From: Candidatus Gastranaerophilales bacterium
Lineage (GTDB): Bacteria > Cyanobacteriota > Vampirovibrionia > Gastranaerophilales > Gastranaerophilaceae
Direction of reading: 5' to 3'
Assembly: GCA_944326545.1 (NCBI GenBank)
Contig: CALVEH010000002.1
Location: forward strand, 62,001-126,000
Length of the DNA: 64,000 nt
Part shown: piece after piece, positions 43,620-52,581 of the stretch
Position numbering within the stretch: position 1 is the first letter of the stretch
Layout of the letters: each line of letters begins with the position of its first letter
Translations under genes and position numbers: made by a program
The notes under the pieces: generated by a model
What the model saw: only the letters and a program-made list of their open reading frames with translations
Databases searched by the model: none
What the model was told of the DNA's origin: nothing

Positions 43620-44573
43620 ATGAATATAACTGGCATAAAACAAACAATTTTAAACCCTCAAACAGATAAACAAAAATCAGACAGAAAAAAAATCATTACA
43701 ACAACAGCGGCTATAGCAATACCAACAACAATTTTAGCCATAGGTATAGGACGTAACCCTGCAAAGGCTGCAAAATACCTAACAGGCAATCTCAATATGA
43801 GAAAAAAAGCCTATAAAAATGCATCAAAAATTATTGAAAATTCAATGAAAAAAGATTCAACAATTAAAGACTGGATTGAAAATCTCAACATTAAACAATA
43901 CATAAAAGAACTTCCTGAAGAGTTATCAAAAAAAGAAACTATATTCTATCACGGGACAAGAAAAAGTTCAGGAATATATAGACATGGTCTTAACCCATAT
44001 GAAAGCAAGCAATTGTTATATTCATCAAGAGAGCTTGGTGCAGGACTCTATCTAACCCCAAGTGAAAAAGTTGCACAATATTTTACTCACATTACTGGCA
44101 AAGTAATACCAATAAAAGTAGAAAATGCCAAACTTGGAATGATAACAGAAGAAGCAGTTCAAAAAATAACAGAAAACTTGCCGGAATTGCTTACTAAAAT
44201 AGTTGATGATCCAATGCAACTGCTACTAAAAAGAAAACAAAGTTCAGCATTAACAGAACTTTTAGTAAGAAAAATATTTACCGAAGCAGGTTATGATGGC
44301 ATTTATATTAACAAAGGTGTCATTAATGAGTTGGCACAAAATTTTACGCCTGATATAAATAAAGTACTGGGAACAGATCAAAAACAACTGGTATTGTATA
44401 ATACCCAAAAAGCTCAAATATGTTCAAGAAACTTTAAAGAAAGAGTAAAAGATTTGGGAGCCGGTGCAAAAGCAATGGCAAATATGGTAATAAATACGAC
44501 AAAAGAATATATTAGAATAATAAAAAATACTCATTCAGCTATTAAAGAAGCCAAACAATGTTCACAAAAGTAA
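43620..44573 (+). CDS. Membrane-tethered ADP-ribosyltransferase-like protein
   Basis: 317 residues. A hydrophobic segment lies at 25-44. Residues 107-175 look like an ADP-ribosyltransferase NAD-binding core: IFYHGTRKSSGIYRHGLNP (His111 in the HGT motif), then LGAGLYLTPSEKVAQYF (Tyr144), as in PARP-like and DUF3990-like H-Y-[E/Q] enzymes. The third catalytic residue is not certain; GYDGIYI near 236 is one candidate region. It could be an effector, a toxin or a housekeeping modifier. It has ribosome site AAAGGA and stands alone between two terminators. Confidence 0.6.
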   Translation: MNITGIKQTILNPQTDKQKSDRKKIITTTAAIAIPTTILAIGIGRNPAKAAKYLTGNLNMRKKAYKNASKIIENSMKKDSTIKDWIENLNIKQYIKELPEELSKKETIFYHGTRKSSGIYRHGLNPYESKQLLYSSRELGAGLYLTPSEKVAQYFTHITGKVIPIKVENAKLGMITEEAVQKITENLPELLTKIVDDPMQLLLKRKQSSALTELLVRKIFTEAGYDGIYINKGVINELAQNFTPDINKVLGTDQKQLVLYNTQKAQICSRNFKERVKDLGAGAKAMANMVINTTKEYIRIIKNTHSAIKEAKQCSQK

Positions 44574-44576
44574 AAT

Positions 44577-44607
44577 AAAAAAGCCCTCAAGTAATTGAGG
44601 GCTTTAT
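44577..44607. terminator. Bidirectional rho-independent terminator
   Basis: A 10-bp stem AAGCCCTCAA (44581-44590) and TTGAGGGCTT (44595-44604) with a GTAA loop, A-rich before and T-rich after. It serves the ADP-ribosyltransferase-like gene and, from the other side, rplA. Confidence 0.85.
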
Positions 44608-44625
44608 AGATATTAGAATAATTTT

Positions 44626-45348
44626 CTATACATATTCTTTAACTTCTGCAGCTAAGTTCTTAGTATCTAATTTGATACCAGGACCCATTGTTGTTGTCAA
44701 ATATGCTGATTTAACATAAACACCTTTTGCAACAGAAGGTTTAGCTCTTAATACAGCATCAGCTAAAGTTGCATAGTTTTTCATCAAATCATCGAAAGAG
44801 AATTTAATTTTGCCGATAGGACAGTGAATCATACCTTGTTTATCAGCTCTAAATTCAACTTTACCAGCTTTAGCATCTTTAACAGCTTTATCTACATCAA
44901 GAGTAACTGTTCCTGTTTTTGGGTTAGGCATTAAGCCTTTTGGACCTAAAACTCTACCGAGTTTACCTAACATACCCATACAATCAGGAGTAGCAATCAA
45001 TGTGTCGAATTCAAACCAACCGCCTGCGATTTTGTCGATAACTTCTTCAGCACCAGCTTCTTCCGCACCTGCTGCTTTAGCTTCATCAACTTTAGTACCT
45101 TTTGCAATAACGCAAACTCTAACTTCTTTACCCAAACCAGCAGGTAAAACTACTGTTGAACGGATTTGTTGGTCTGCTCTTTTTACATCGATACCGAGAC
45201 GCATGTGGCATTCAACTGTCTCATCGAATTTCACTGTTGCTTCAGATATTTCTTGTAATTTCTTTAATGCATCAGCTGCAGAAGCAGGTTGTACAAAACC
45301 TTCTAGCATTTCAGCAGCTTTTTGTTGTCTTTTAGTTAATTTACTCAT
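44626..45348 (-). CDS. rplA: 50S ribosomal protein L1
   Basis: 240 residues. The L1 signature is seen in VGKLGRVLGPKGLMPNPKTGTVT-type sequence (here LGKLGRVLGPKGLMPNPKTG), with the usual N-terminal RQQKA...M and a TTTMGPGIKLD end. It forms the L1 stalk and often represses its own operon. It is the last gene of the rpmG-to-rplA unit; rplJ and rplL, which usually follow, are absent. Confidence 0.97.
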   Translation of the reverse strand: MSKLTKRQQKAAEMLEGFVQPASAADALKKLQEISEATVKFDETVECHMRLGIDVKRADQQIRSTVVLPAGLGKEVRVCVIAKGTKVDEAKAAGAEEAGAEEVIDKIAGGWFEFDTLIATPDCMGMLGKLGRVLGPKGLMPNPKTGTVTLDVDKAVKDAKAGKVEFRADKQGMIHCPIGKIKFSFDDLMKNYATLADAVLRAKPSVAKGVYVKSAYLTTTMGPGIKLDTKNLAAEVKEYV

Positions 45349-45437
45349 TTCATTTCCTTTCTGTGGTGATATCGGGTTCTAATCCGTTTCGGACTTTATA
45401 AAGGTATGTCCCATACGGCATCCCCTTCCACTTATAA
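45349..45437 (-). promoter_or_regulatory. Structured rplK-rplA intergenic leader
   Basis: Read on the minus strand, TAAGTGGAAGGGG begins just after rplK (plus 45422-45434) and ACCAC lies just before the AAAGGA site of rplA (plus 45362-45366). GTGG and CCAC can pair and enclose smaller hairpins such as GGTATG/CATACC. The same box opens the nusG-rplK gap. Likely a ribosomal-protein or processing element. Confidence 0.45.
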
Positions 45438-45863
45438 TTATTCTTCTACTGTTACACCCATTGCTCTAGCTGAACCTTTAAGCATCTTAACAGCTGCTTC
45501 TACGGTAGTTGCGTTCAAATCATTCATTTTGATTTTAGCAATTTCTTCTAACTGAGCAACAGTGATTTTGCCGACTTTAGTTTTATTCGGTGCAGCAGAA
45601 CCTTTTGGAAGATTGATAGCTTTTTTAATCAATACAGCTGCCGGTGGGCTTTTAAGTATGAAAGAAAAGCTTCTGTCTTCATATACATCAATAACAACAG
45701 GGATAATATAACCTGCTTGATCTTGAGTTTTAGCGTTGAATTGCTTACAAAAATCCATGATGTTAACACCATGTTGACCTAAAGCAGGACCAACCGGTGG
45801 TGACGGATTTGCTTTGCCTGCTTCGATTTGAAGCTTAATTTTTCCAACGATTTTCTTTGCCAT
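45438..45863 (-). CDS. rplK: 50S ribosomal protein L11
   Basis: 141 residues, normal length, with the N-terminal [20 protein letters not shown] and [15 protein letters not shown] block that binds the GTPase-centre rRNA, and the C-terminal [14 protein letters not shown] before the start. Confidence 0.98.
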   Translation of the reverse strand: MAKKIVGKIKLQIEAGKANPSPPVGPALGQHGVNIMDFCKQFNAKTQDQAGYIIPVVIDVYEDRSFSFILKSPPAAVLIKKAINLPKGSAAPNKTKVGKITVAQLEEIAKIKMNDLNATTVEAAVKMLKGSARAMGVTVEE

Positions 45864-45922
45864 TTTGTTCTCCTTTCGTGGTATAGCGGGGCCTAACCCC
45901 TTCCACTTAACTATTTATATTA
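45864..45922 (-). promoter_or_regulatory. Structured nusG-rplK intergenic leader
   Basis: On the minus strand TAAGTGGAAGGGG (plus 45897-45909) is followed by TTAGG and CCCC, which can close a GGGG/CCCC hairpin, then by CCAC (plus 45878-45881) complementary to the first GTGG, directly before the GAAAGGAG ribosome site of rplK. Confidence 0.45.
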
Positions 45923-46588
45923 TTATACTTTTTGAATTTGTTTGTATTCGAGTTCTACAGGTGTTTCACGTCCAAAGATAGAAACCATAGCTCTAAGTTT
46001 AGACTTATCAGGATAAACTTCTGTAATATTACCAATAAAGTCTGCAAACGGACCAGAAATGATTCTAACTTTATCACCGACTTTAACGTCAAGTTCAATC
46101 TTAGTTGTTTGAGTTTGAACTCTGTGAATAATTTTCTTAATTTCAGAATCTTTAGCAGGTATAGGTTTTTTAGATGTTCCAACAAATTTTGTAACACCTG
46201 CAGTGTGTCTTACAACATACCAGCTGTCATCATCCATAATCATTTCAACAAGAACATAACCAGGGAAGATTTTTTCTTCTCTATCTTGTTTTTTGCCGTC
46301 TTTTACTTTAGTTATTGTTTTTTGAGGAACTTCTACACGGAAGATTTTGTCACCCATGTTCATGTATTCAATACGTTTTTCAAGGTTAACTTTTACTTTG
46401 TTTTCATAACCTGAATATGTGTGAACAATATACCATTTTTTTTGTGGTTCTTTGCTGTGAGAAGCTTGAAAATCAGCTTTTAACTTTTCTTCTTTTTCTT
46501 CAATGATTTGATGTTTTTCATTTTCAAAAACTTCAATATCATTTTGTTCAGCATTAACTTCCAATTGTTCGTCGTCTTTTTTAGTCAT
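45923..46588 (-). CDS. nusG: Transcription termination/antitermination factor NusG
   Basis: 221 residues. An N-terminal acidic and charged extension of about 45 residues precedes the NGN domain (KWYIVHTYSGYENKVKVNL, FPGYVLVEMIMDD, VRHTAGVTKFVG), and a KOW motif ends the protein (VGDKVRIISGPFADFIGNI). It binds RNA polymerase and affects pausing and termination. Cotranscribed with secE. Confidence 0.96.
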   Translation of the reverse strand: MTKKDDEQLEVNAEQNDIEVFENEKHQIIEEKEEKLKADFQASHSKEPQKKWYIVHTYSGYENKVKVNLEKRIEYMNMGDKIFRVEVPQKTITKVKDGKKQDREEKIFPGYVLVEMIMDDDSWYVVRHTAGVTKFVGTSKKPIPAKDSEIKKIIHRVQTQTTKIELDVKVGDKVRIISGPFADFIGNITEVYPDKSKLRAMVSIFGRETPVELEYKQIQKV

Positions 46589-46627
46589 TATATTAATTCC
46601 TGTAATTAAATAACAAATCTTATACTT

Positions 46628-46849
46628 CTAATGAATCAATCCCAAACCTTTAAAGATAGCATTAAAAATGGTATCTACTGCTAAAACGCCGATAGTAAAT
46701 ACAGCTGTAATTACTATTACATAAACAGTTTCAACGATAACCTGCTGTTTTCCGGGCCAAGTAATTTTTCCCCACTCAAGCTTAACACTTTTAAAATAAG
46801 CAGTTAAAGCTTCTTTCATATCTATATTATCTTTAGTCTGGTTAGCCAT
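46628..46849 (-). CDS. secE: Preprotein translocase subunit SecE
   Basis: 73 residues from ATG 46849, which has GAGGG upstream; a longer open frame runs into the tRNA gene and is not real. The conserved SVKLEWGKITWPGKQQV amphipathic segment precedes one membrane helix (YVIVITAVFTIGVLAVD). It is the small essential subunit of SecYEG. Confidence 0.95.
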   Translation of the reverse strand: MANQTKDNIDMKEALTAYFKSVKLEWGKITWPGKQQVIVETVYVIVITAVFTIGVLAVDTIFNAIFKGLGLIH

Positions 46850-46872
46850 TAAAATCCCTCTTTTATTTAAAT

Positions 46873-46945
46873 CGCGCCCTGAAGGACTCGAACCCTCGAC
46901 ATCCGGTTTTGGAGACCGACGTTCTACCAACTGAACTAAGGACGC
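46873..46945 (-). tRNA. tRNA-Trp (CCA anticodon)
   Basis: A 73-base cloverleaf on the minus strand: acceptor GCGTCCT (46945-46939) pairs with AGGGCGC (46880-46874), the D-arm has AGTTCAGTTGGTAGAAC, the anticodon loop is CTCCAAA (anticodon CCA), and the T-arm has GGTTCGAGTCC. The discriminator is G and the 3' CCA is not encoded. Its place between rpmG and secE is a common bacterial arrangement. Confidence 0.96.
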
Positions 46946-46970
46946 TCTTTAAATATAAATCTTAGTAAAG

Positions 46971-47138
46971 TTATTTTGTTTCTTTATGAACTGTGTGTTT
47001 ATTGCATCTTGGGCAATGTTTTTTAAGTTCCATTCTTTCTTTGTTAGTTTTTTTGTTTTTAGTTGTTGTGTAGTTTCTTTCTTTGCATTCTTCACAAGCG
47101 AGAACTACCATTTTATCGTTTTTGCCTTTGATTCCCAT
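46971..47138 (-). CDS. rpmG: 50S ribosomal protein L33
   Basis: 55 residues from ATG 47138 with AAGG upstream; the frame is open further upstream but only [18 protein letters not shown] fits L33. It is the zinc-binding form with CEEC and CPRC pairs. Upstream, TAGAATG (47193-47199) and CATTCTA (47212-47218) could form a leader hairpin. Confidence 0.93.
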   Translation of the reverse strand: MGIKGKNDKMVVLACEECKERNYTTTKNKKTNKERMELKKHCPRCNKHTVHKETK

Positions 47139-47301
47139 TGTGTGTACCTTCTTTATTCCTTTTCTTATTATTTTCTTTTCAAGCAAGATTCATAGAATGC
47201 GTCTTTTCCCTCATTCTATTCTTTGCGTTTATTGAGCTGTATTAATATATTACAATAAACATAAAATATGCAAAGCATTAATTTAATAAAACTTATAAAA
47301 A

Positions 47302-47709
47302 TCACAAAATATTTTCATCAAGCATCAAAAAATAAGAGTCGGGATTATTAACAAGAGAACGTTTAGACAAATATCCAACCCCAAGAGAATGCGCAATAAA
47401 TGCAATATTATAAGCAGCAGAAACAATTACGATAGGAACATTTTTGTATTCAGTAATATTCTTAATCTGCTTTACAAACCACTCACCGGCAAATTCAGGC
47501 AAAAAATCCGTTTCCATCTGCAAGTCTGTAATAATCAAATTATAAAGATTATTCACTGAGTCTTGAAGATTATTTAACGCATCTTTTGCATTATCAAATA
47601 TAAAAAACTCTAAATCACATTTATCATACTGTTTAAGTAAAGATGCATGAAATCTTTGCCATTCAAAGCTATCTTCAGCTATTAAAATTCTTTTTACAAT
47701 TTTGCTCAT
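47302..47709 (-). CDS. Stand-alone response-regulator receiver domain
   Basis: 135 residues from ATG 47709. Receiver features: acidic pair in RILIAEDS, phospho-acceptor Asp in LIITDLQM, the SA of VSAAYN, and the conserved Lys in YLSKRS. There is no output domain, so it is CheY-like or passes phosphate on. An insertion after the phosphorylation site (ETDFLPEFAGEWF) is unusual. No histidine kinase is adjacent. TATAAT lies six bases before the ATG, so the mRNA may be leaderless. Confidence 0.8.
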   Translation of the reverse strand: MSKIVKRILIAEDSFEWQRFHASLLKQYDKCDLEFFIFDNAKDALNNLQDSVNNLYNLIITDLQMETDFLPEFAGEWFVKQIKNITEYKNVPIVIVSAAYNIAFIAHSLGVGYLSKRSLVNNPDSYFLMLDENIL

Positions 47710-47829
47710 AGGTTTATTATACAAAAATTAAAACATAATGGTAACAAACTAAAACAATACTTTAGCGTAATTAAATATATTGAATAATCTGCAATGATAA
47801 GATAGAAAGAAAATGCGAAAGTAAAGACA

Positions 47830-48000
47830 ATGAAAATAATGAACCTGCTAAAAAACTTAAAAAAACGCATAGAAGAAATAGACAGAAAGACAAAAGAACT
47901 GTCTAAATCAAAATGCTACAGTTCAAATCCTTTTGCTTTTCAACAAAACAAAACGTATGCTTGGGTTGAAACAGTTAAAAACAAGAACTGCCAAGATTAA
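47830..48000 (+). CDS. Small hypothetical protein (56 aa)
   Basis: An ATG at 47830 opens a 56-residue basic frame (MKIMNLLKNLKKRIEEIDRK...) with a Cys near each end of its second half. It fills the gap between the receiver gene and aroA and overlaps the end of aroA by four bases on the other strand. The ribosome site is weak (AAAG), so this is tentative. Confidence 0.4.
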   Translation: MKIMNLLKNLKKRIEEIDRKTKELSKSKCYSSNPFAFQQNKTYAWVETVKNKNCQD

Positions 48001-49268
48001 AATAATGATTGCATCATTGGTAAAAATTCAGGGAAAGAAACATCTACCCATTGGAATTCATTAATCATAACAGGCTGTTCACAGACTAAACCAGCAACAT
48101 AAAGACTCATCGCAAGTCTGTGGTCATGATAACATTCAACCTCACTACCACCTATTAAATTAGTTTTACCTTCGATGATAAATCCGTCAGGAGTTTCTTC
48201 TATATTTACACCAATTTTTTTAAGTTCATTAACAAGACATTTAATTCTGTCAGATTCTTTGTTTCTTAAATCACCGGCATCTTTAACAACTGTCGTACCA
48301 TCTGCCTGAGATGCTAATACTGCAATAACAGGAAGCTCATCTATTAACCTTGGTATAATAGCTCCTTCGATAGTGACCGGTTTTAAATCAGAAGTTTTTA
48401 TACGAATATCGCCTACTTCTTCATTACATTCAACTCTCTTATCAAGAATTTCTATATCAGCATTCATCTGCTGCATGACATCTATTATTCCAGTTCTTGT
48501 CGGGTTTAAACCAACATTTTTTAAAATAATATCAGAATTAGGAACAATAGCACCTGCAACCAAGAAAAAAGCAGCTGATGAAATATCACCGCAAACTTTT
48601 AATGATTTTGGTTCTAGTTTGGATTTTTTAATCTTTGCTGTTACACCTTCGCACACAATATCTGCGCCTAGGTACTTAAGCATTCTTTCTGTATGGTCAC
48701 GAGAAACATAAGGTTCAGTAACTTTTGTCTCACCGTACGTATTTAAACCAGCAAGTAAAATACAAGATTTAACCTGAGCTGATGCCATAGGTGTTTTATA
48801 ATCAATAGGAAAAAGTTCGCCACCCTGAATAATCAAAGGAGCTTTGTAATCATTATGCTTAAACTTTGCCCCCATTAATTCAAGAGGCAAAATAACTCTT
48901 TTCATAGGGCGTTTACTAAGGCTTTCATCACCAAATAAGGTAGATTCCATATCTCTTGAAGCAAGAATCCCTGAAAAAAGTCTCATAGAGGTGCCTGAAT
49001 TGCCACAATCCAATTTATATCTATCTTTTTTAAAAGCATTTTTTGAATCAATACGAATATGCTTGTCAGCAATAAAATCAACCTGACAACCCAATTCCTT
49101 AATAATATTCAACGTACTGATACAATCAGCACCCATTGAAAAGTTTTCAACCTCACAAACCCCTTCTGTAAGAGCTGAGAACATAGCACTTCTATGGCTT
49201 ATTGATTTATCGGCAGGTATTACAACCTCACCTTTCAAACCTTTTGATTTATTAACAGTTAAATTCAT
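47997..49268 (-). CDS. aroA: 3-phosphoshikimate 1-carboxyvinyltransferase (EPSP synthase)
   Basis: 423 residues. Marks are DKSISHRSAMF, the PEP-site block DCGNSGTSMRLFSG, SKRPMKRVI, SAQVKSCILLAGL, RDHTERML and NKESDRIK with HDHRLAMS. It joins shikimate 3-phosphate and phosphoenolpyruvate toward aromatic amino acids. Eight bases after the symporter gene, so probably cotranscribed with it. Confidence 0.96.
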   Translation of the reverse strand: MNLTVNKSKGLKGEVVIPADKSISHRSAMFSALTEGVCEVENFSMGADCISTLNIIKELGCQVDFIADKHIRIDSKNAFKKDRYKLDCGNSGTSMRLFSGILASRDMESTLFGDESLSKRPMKRVILPLELMGAKFKHNDYKAPLIIQGGELFPIDYKTPMASAQVKSCILLAGLNTYGETKVTEPYVSRDHTERMLKYLGADIVCEGVTAKIKKSKLEPKSLKVCGDISSAAFFLVAGAIVPNSDIILKNVGLNPTRTGIIDVMQQMNADIEILDKRVECNEEVGDIRIKTSDLKPVTIEGAIIPRLIDELPVIAVLASQADGTTVVKDAGDLRNKESDRIKCLVNELKKIGVNIEETPDGFIIEGKTNLIGGSEVECYHDHRLAMSLYVAGLVCEQPVMINEFQWVDVSFPEFLPMMQSLF

Positions 49269-49276
49269 GTTTTCGA

Positions 49277-50623
49277 CTATATTATATCTTTGTAAGACTC
49301 TTCACTTGTGAGCATATCATAATTGAGCTCATTTTCATTATCAGCAATGACAGCAGTAACAACAGCGTCAGATGTAATGTTGAGCATTGTTCTGAACATA
49401 TCTACAATTCTGTCAACAGCAAATAAGAAAGCAAAACCTTCAACCATTTGAGTTGGAGTCAAGCCCAAACCGTTCAATACAAGAGCAATAGTGATAATAC
49501 CACCGCCAGGAATACCTGCACAAGTACTAGAAGCAACAATTGCAAGAACAGCAATCTGTAAAATTTGCAACGGAGCAACTGTGATGCCGTAAGCCTGAGT
49601 TAAGAATAATACAGCTATAACTTGGAACATAGCAGTTGCATCAAAGTTCAAAGTAACTCCAAGCGGCAATACGAAACTGCAAACCTTATGAGAAATACCA
49701 CGTTTTTCGCAACAAGCGATAACCAATGGCAAAGTTGCAGAACTGCTTGCTGTACCAAAACCTACCATCATTGCCTCTGCGATTGCGGCAAAGAACAATC
49801 TGACAGGAACTTTAGAAAATACTTTCATCAATATCGGATAAACAACAAATAATTGTATTGCAAAACCTATTAAAATTGCTAAGAAATACTTAGAAATACT
49901 AGAGAATACTGACATACCGAATGAAGAAATAGCAGTAGCCGTCAAAGCAAAAATACCTGGTGCAGCTAAATACATAATTCCGTCAGTAACTTTCATAGTT
50001 GCAGCAAAAATAGATTCAAAGAAAGACACAACAGGTCTGTTAATTTCACCAACTTTTGCAAGTGCGATAGCAAATATCAACACAAATACAATTATAGGAA
50101 TCATTTCCCCTTTAGAAAAAGCTTCTATGGGGTTAGCAGGAATAAGATTCAAAAATAATGTATCCAAATGACCTTTTTGCTGTGCAATTGCATCACTAAC
50201 AATTTGTTGAGTAGCAGCTGCAGATTTTGCACTAATAAAAGATTGAACACCATCTCCAGGATGGAAAGCTAGCGCAAGTGTAGTACCAATAATTACAGCG
50301 GCAACAGATAAAATTGAATAATAAACAACCATTTTTATCCCAAATGCACCCAGCTGTTTATTGTCACCAATACTTGATATACCAATCACAATAGCACTAA
50401 AAATCAATGGAATAATTACCATCTGAATCAATCTGATAAAAGCTTGACCTATGAAATTCAAAATAGTGTATAAAGCATTGTATATTGCAGTAGGTTCATG
50501 CGAAGCATTATAAGCATGCATTGCAATACCCAAAATAATACCGGCAATCAAACCTAGGAAAATGTGTCCGTTACGTTTAATACCTAATCCTAGTGCAATT
50601 AAAATCTGCATATGTAATTTCAT
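49277..50623 (-). CDS. Dicarboxylate/amino acid:cation symporter (DAACS family)
   Basis: 448 residues with eight membrane helices and two re-entrant loops. The first re-entrant loop has GFGTASSSATLPL (serine-rich signature) and helix 7 has LGVTLNFDATAMFQ; the second loop has SSTCAGIPGGG. It imports glutamate, aspartate or C4-dicarboxylates with sodium or protons; the substrate is not readable. GAGAGG lies seven bases before the start. Confidence 0.92.
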   Translation of the reverse strand: MKLHMQILIALGLGIKRNGHIFLGLIAGIILGIAMHAYNASHEPTAIYNALYTILNFIGQAFIRLIQMVIIPLIFSAIVIGISSIGDNKQLGAFGIKMVVYYSILSVAAVIIGTTLALAFHPGDGVQSFISAKSAAATQQIVSDAIAQQKGHLDTLFLNLIPANPIEAFSKGEMIPIIVFVLIFAIALAKVGEINRPVVSFFESIFAATMKVTDGIMYLAAPGIFALTATAISSFGMSVFSSISKYFLAILIGFAIQLFVVYPILMKVFSKVPVRLFFAAIAEAMMVGFGTASSSATLPLVIACCEKRGISHKVCSFVLPLGVTLNFDATAMFQVIAVLFLTQAYGITVAPLQILQIAVLAIVASSTCAGIPGGGIITIALVLNGLGLTPTQMVEGFAFLFAVDRIVDMFRTMLNITSDAVVTAVIADNENELNYDMLTSEESYKDII

Positions 50624-50715
50624 ATCATATCCTCTCTAATATCAGATTATATTTCAGACAAGTATAGTTATTTTACTATTTTTTATACAACATGACAACA
50701 ATTCAAATGAATGAA

Positions 50716-51543
50716 TTATTCAGAAACCAAACCAAGACCTTTTTGAGCTTTATAATTATAAGGATCGGTCTTGATTACTTTCTCATAATAATCTCTAGCC
50801 TTGTCTTGATTGTTTAACTTTTCATATAACTCTGCAAGCAATAAATATGTTGTATTATTTCCTTTGTACGAACTATCTTTTTTAGACGATTTTCTCACAG
50901 AACGAGTCAAATAATCTTCAGCGGCTTTCAGTTTATTTTGTTTTAAATAGAAATACCCCATTGTTTGGTACAAATTATATTTATTCTTTTTCTCAAAAAA
51001 TTTCTTTTCACATTCTTTTAAATTTTCATCAGCAAGTTCAAAATTTTCTATAGCTGAATATAATTTAACGTTATAACAAGCATTTTGTTTCTCACGTTTT
51101 AAATTATAATCAATTGCAGTTTTGTAATCACCTTTTTCAAAAGCAACCAAAGATAACCAATAATTTTTATCAAAATCGGGGGCATTAACACTCCAAAACA
51201 TGTTTGTTATCCTGCAAAAAAGCTTCATGCCTATTTTATGTGGAGCACAAAAGCTATAATCATAATATTTTACATAAGCATTAATAGCCTTATAAGCCTC
51301 ATCATATCTACCCATATTAATTAAAGCCAAATACAAAGAAAATGGCATGTGATACTTAACGGTAACAGGGTTGTTCATATTATCAACAAAAGATTCCATG
51401 TCACCTTTATCAAAACTTTCTAAAGCGATTAATTCTTTATAATAAGACTTGTATTGTTGGTCATTAGGGTTAACGAGGTAAAAGACAGCCCCACACAAAA
51501 AAATTAAAACCAAAACAAATGATAATAATACTTTTTTTAACAT
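50716..51543 (-). CDS. Membrane-anchored TPR protein
   Basis: 275 residues from ATG 51543, which has GGGGAG upstream. MLKKVLLSFVLVLIFLCGAV is an N-terminal anchor or uncleaved signal; the rest is helical repeats, clearest at the end (NKYNLYQTMGYFYLKQNKLK, NTTYLLLAELYEKLNNQDKA). Probably faces the periplasm as a scaffold. Function unknown. Confidence 0.75.
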   Translation of the reverse strand: MLKKVLLSFVLVLIFLCGAVFYLVNPNDQQYKSYYKELIALESFDKGDMESFVDNMNNPVTVKYHMPFSLYLALINMGRYDEAYKAINAYVKYYDYSFCAPHKIGMKLFCRITNMFWSVNAPDFDKNYWLSLVAFEKGDYKTAIDYNLKREKQNACYNVKLYSAIENFELADENLKECEKKFFEKKNKYNLYQTMGYFYLKQNKLKAAEDYLTRSVRKSSKKDSSYKGNNTTYLLLAELYEKLNNQDKARDYYEKVIKTDPYNYKAQKGLGLVSE

Positions 51544-51595
51544 ACAAAACTCCCCAGCCAAAACCTCAGCTAAGAATAATATATATTATTTTCTG

Positions 51596-52501
51596 CTATT
51601 GCTTAATACAACATCTTGCGTATTTTGAAATATCAATTAAATCAACAAGCTCATTAGTGCTGCAATTCATACTCCAACGAGAAGGACATATATCGATTCC
51701 GCCTCTTCTAGTGTATAAAACAGACACAAATAATTCGCCGCCTTGTTGAATATCCAACAAATCAAATAACCTCTTATAAATCATTTCGCAACATTCTTCG
51801 TGGAAATGGAACTCTGAACGAAACGAACAAAGGTATTTTAACAAACTATCCTCGGTAATATGTTTGTTTGACTTATAATATATAAAAGCATCTCCAAAAT
51901 CAGGCTGATGAGTAACTCTACAATTAGAACGTAGAGAATCAAAAGTTAAAAAATACTCACGCTCAGAATTAGTATCATCAAGCAGTAGCAACTCAGGAGA
52001 CTCTTTAAATTTACTTATTGTCAAAGATTTTTCATCCACAAAATTTAAAATATTTTCAAATTTATCAAAAATTTTAACTCTATCAACATTATTATCAATA
52101 AAACAAACAGACACATTAGTTTTTAACAAGTCAGATAAGTCTTTTTCAATTATTTCCTTACATAGTTTTAAACACTCAGTAATATCACAACCATATCTTG
52201 ACATATTAAAGGAATTTAAATATAACTTTAAAGACTTAGATTCAACAATAAATTTGCTAGTACAACTATATTTTAATTTTAGCAACCGAGTGACAGGCAA
52301 TCCATTTTCAGTCAAAGTAGAAAATTCATAAGCATGCCAAACATCACAGCCATCAAAGGGCAAATCATTTTCTAAAATATTATACTGCTTGCGGTTTTCA
52401 TCACGAGGAACCGCAACCAAAAAAGAAGGATTGTAAGTAGTACTTCCTTCAACTTTTTTCCCTAAAAATTTTGAGGCAAATTCATCAGTCTTGTTTAACA
52501 T
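51596..52501 (-). CDS. queF: NADPH-dependent 7-cyano-7-deazaguanine reductase, long QueF
   Basis: About 301 residues from ATG 52501, the long bimodular form like that of E. coli. It reduces preQ0 to preQ1 in queuosine synthesis. Blocks that match are TTYNPSFLVAVPR, LPFDGCDVWHAYEFS, ESKSLKLYLNSFN (substrate-binding Glu), SNCRVTHQPDFGD (the catalytic Cys that attacks the nitrile, and the adjacent Asp), and YTRRGGIDICP. The preQ0 pathway genes queCDE are not in the window. Confidence 0.93.
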   Translation of the reverse strand: MLNKTDEFASKFLGKKVEGSTTYNPSFLVAVPRDENRKQYNILENDLPFDGCDVWHAYEFSTLTENGLPVTRLLKLKYSCTSKFIVESKSLKLYLNSFNMSRYGCDITECLKLCKEIIEKDLSDLLKTNVSVCFIDNNVDRVKIFDKFENILNFVDEKSLTISKFKESPELLLLDDTNSEREYFLTFDSLRSNCRVTHQPDFGDAFIYYKSNKHITEDSLLKYLCSFRSEFHFHEECCEMIYKRLFDLLDIQQGGELFVSVLYTRRGGIDICPSRWSMNCSTNELVDLIDISKYARCCIKQ

Positions 52502-52581
52502 ATCTTTCTTATAACACAAAACAAATTAAAATATGTCTTTAACTTTAAATAAGTTACTGTATTTTAACACCGGGATTAATA

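Noticed and set aside
46850-46930. Longer N-terminus for secE
   Set aside because: The extension is translated tRNA-Trp sequence; the ATG at 46849 has its own ribosome site.
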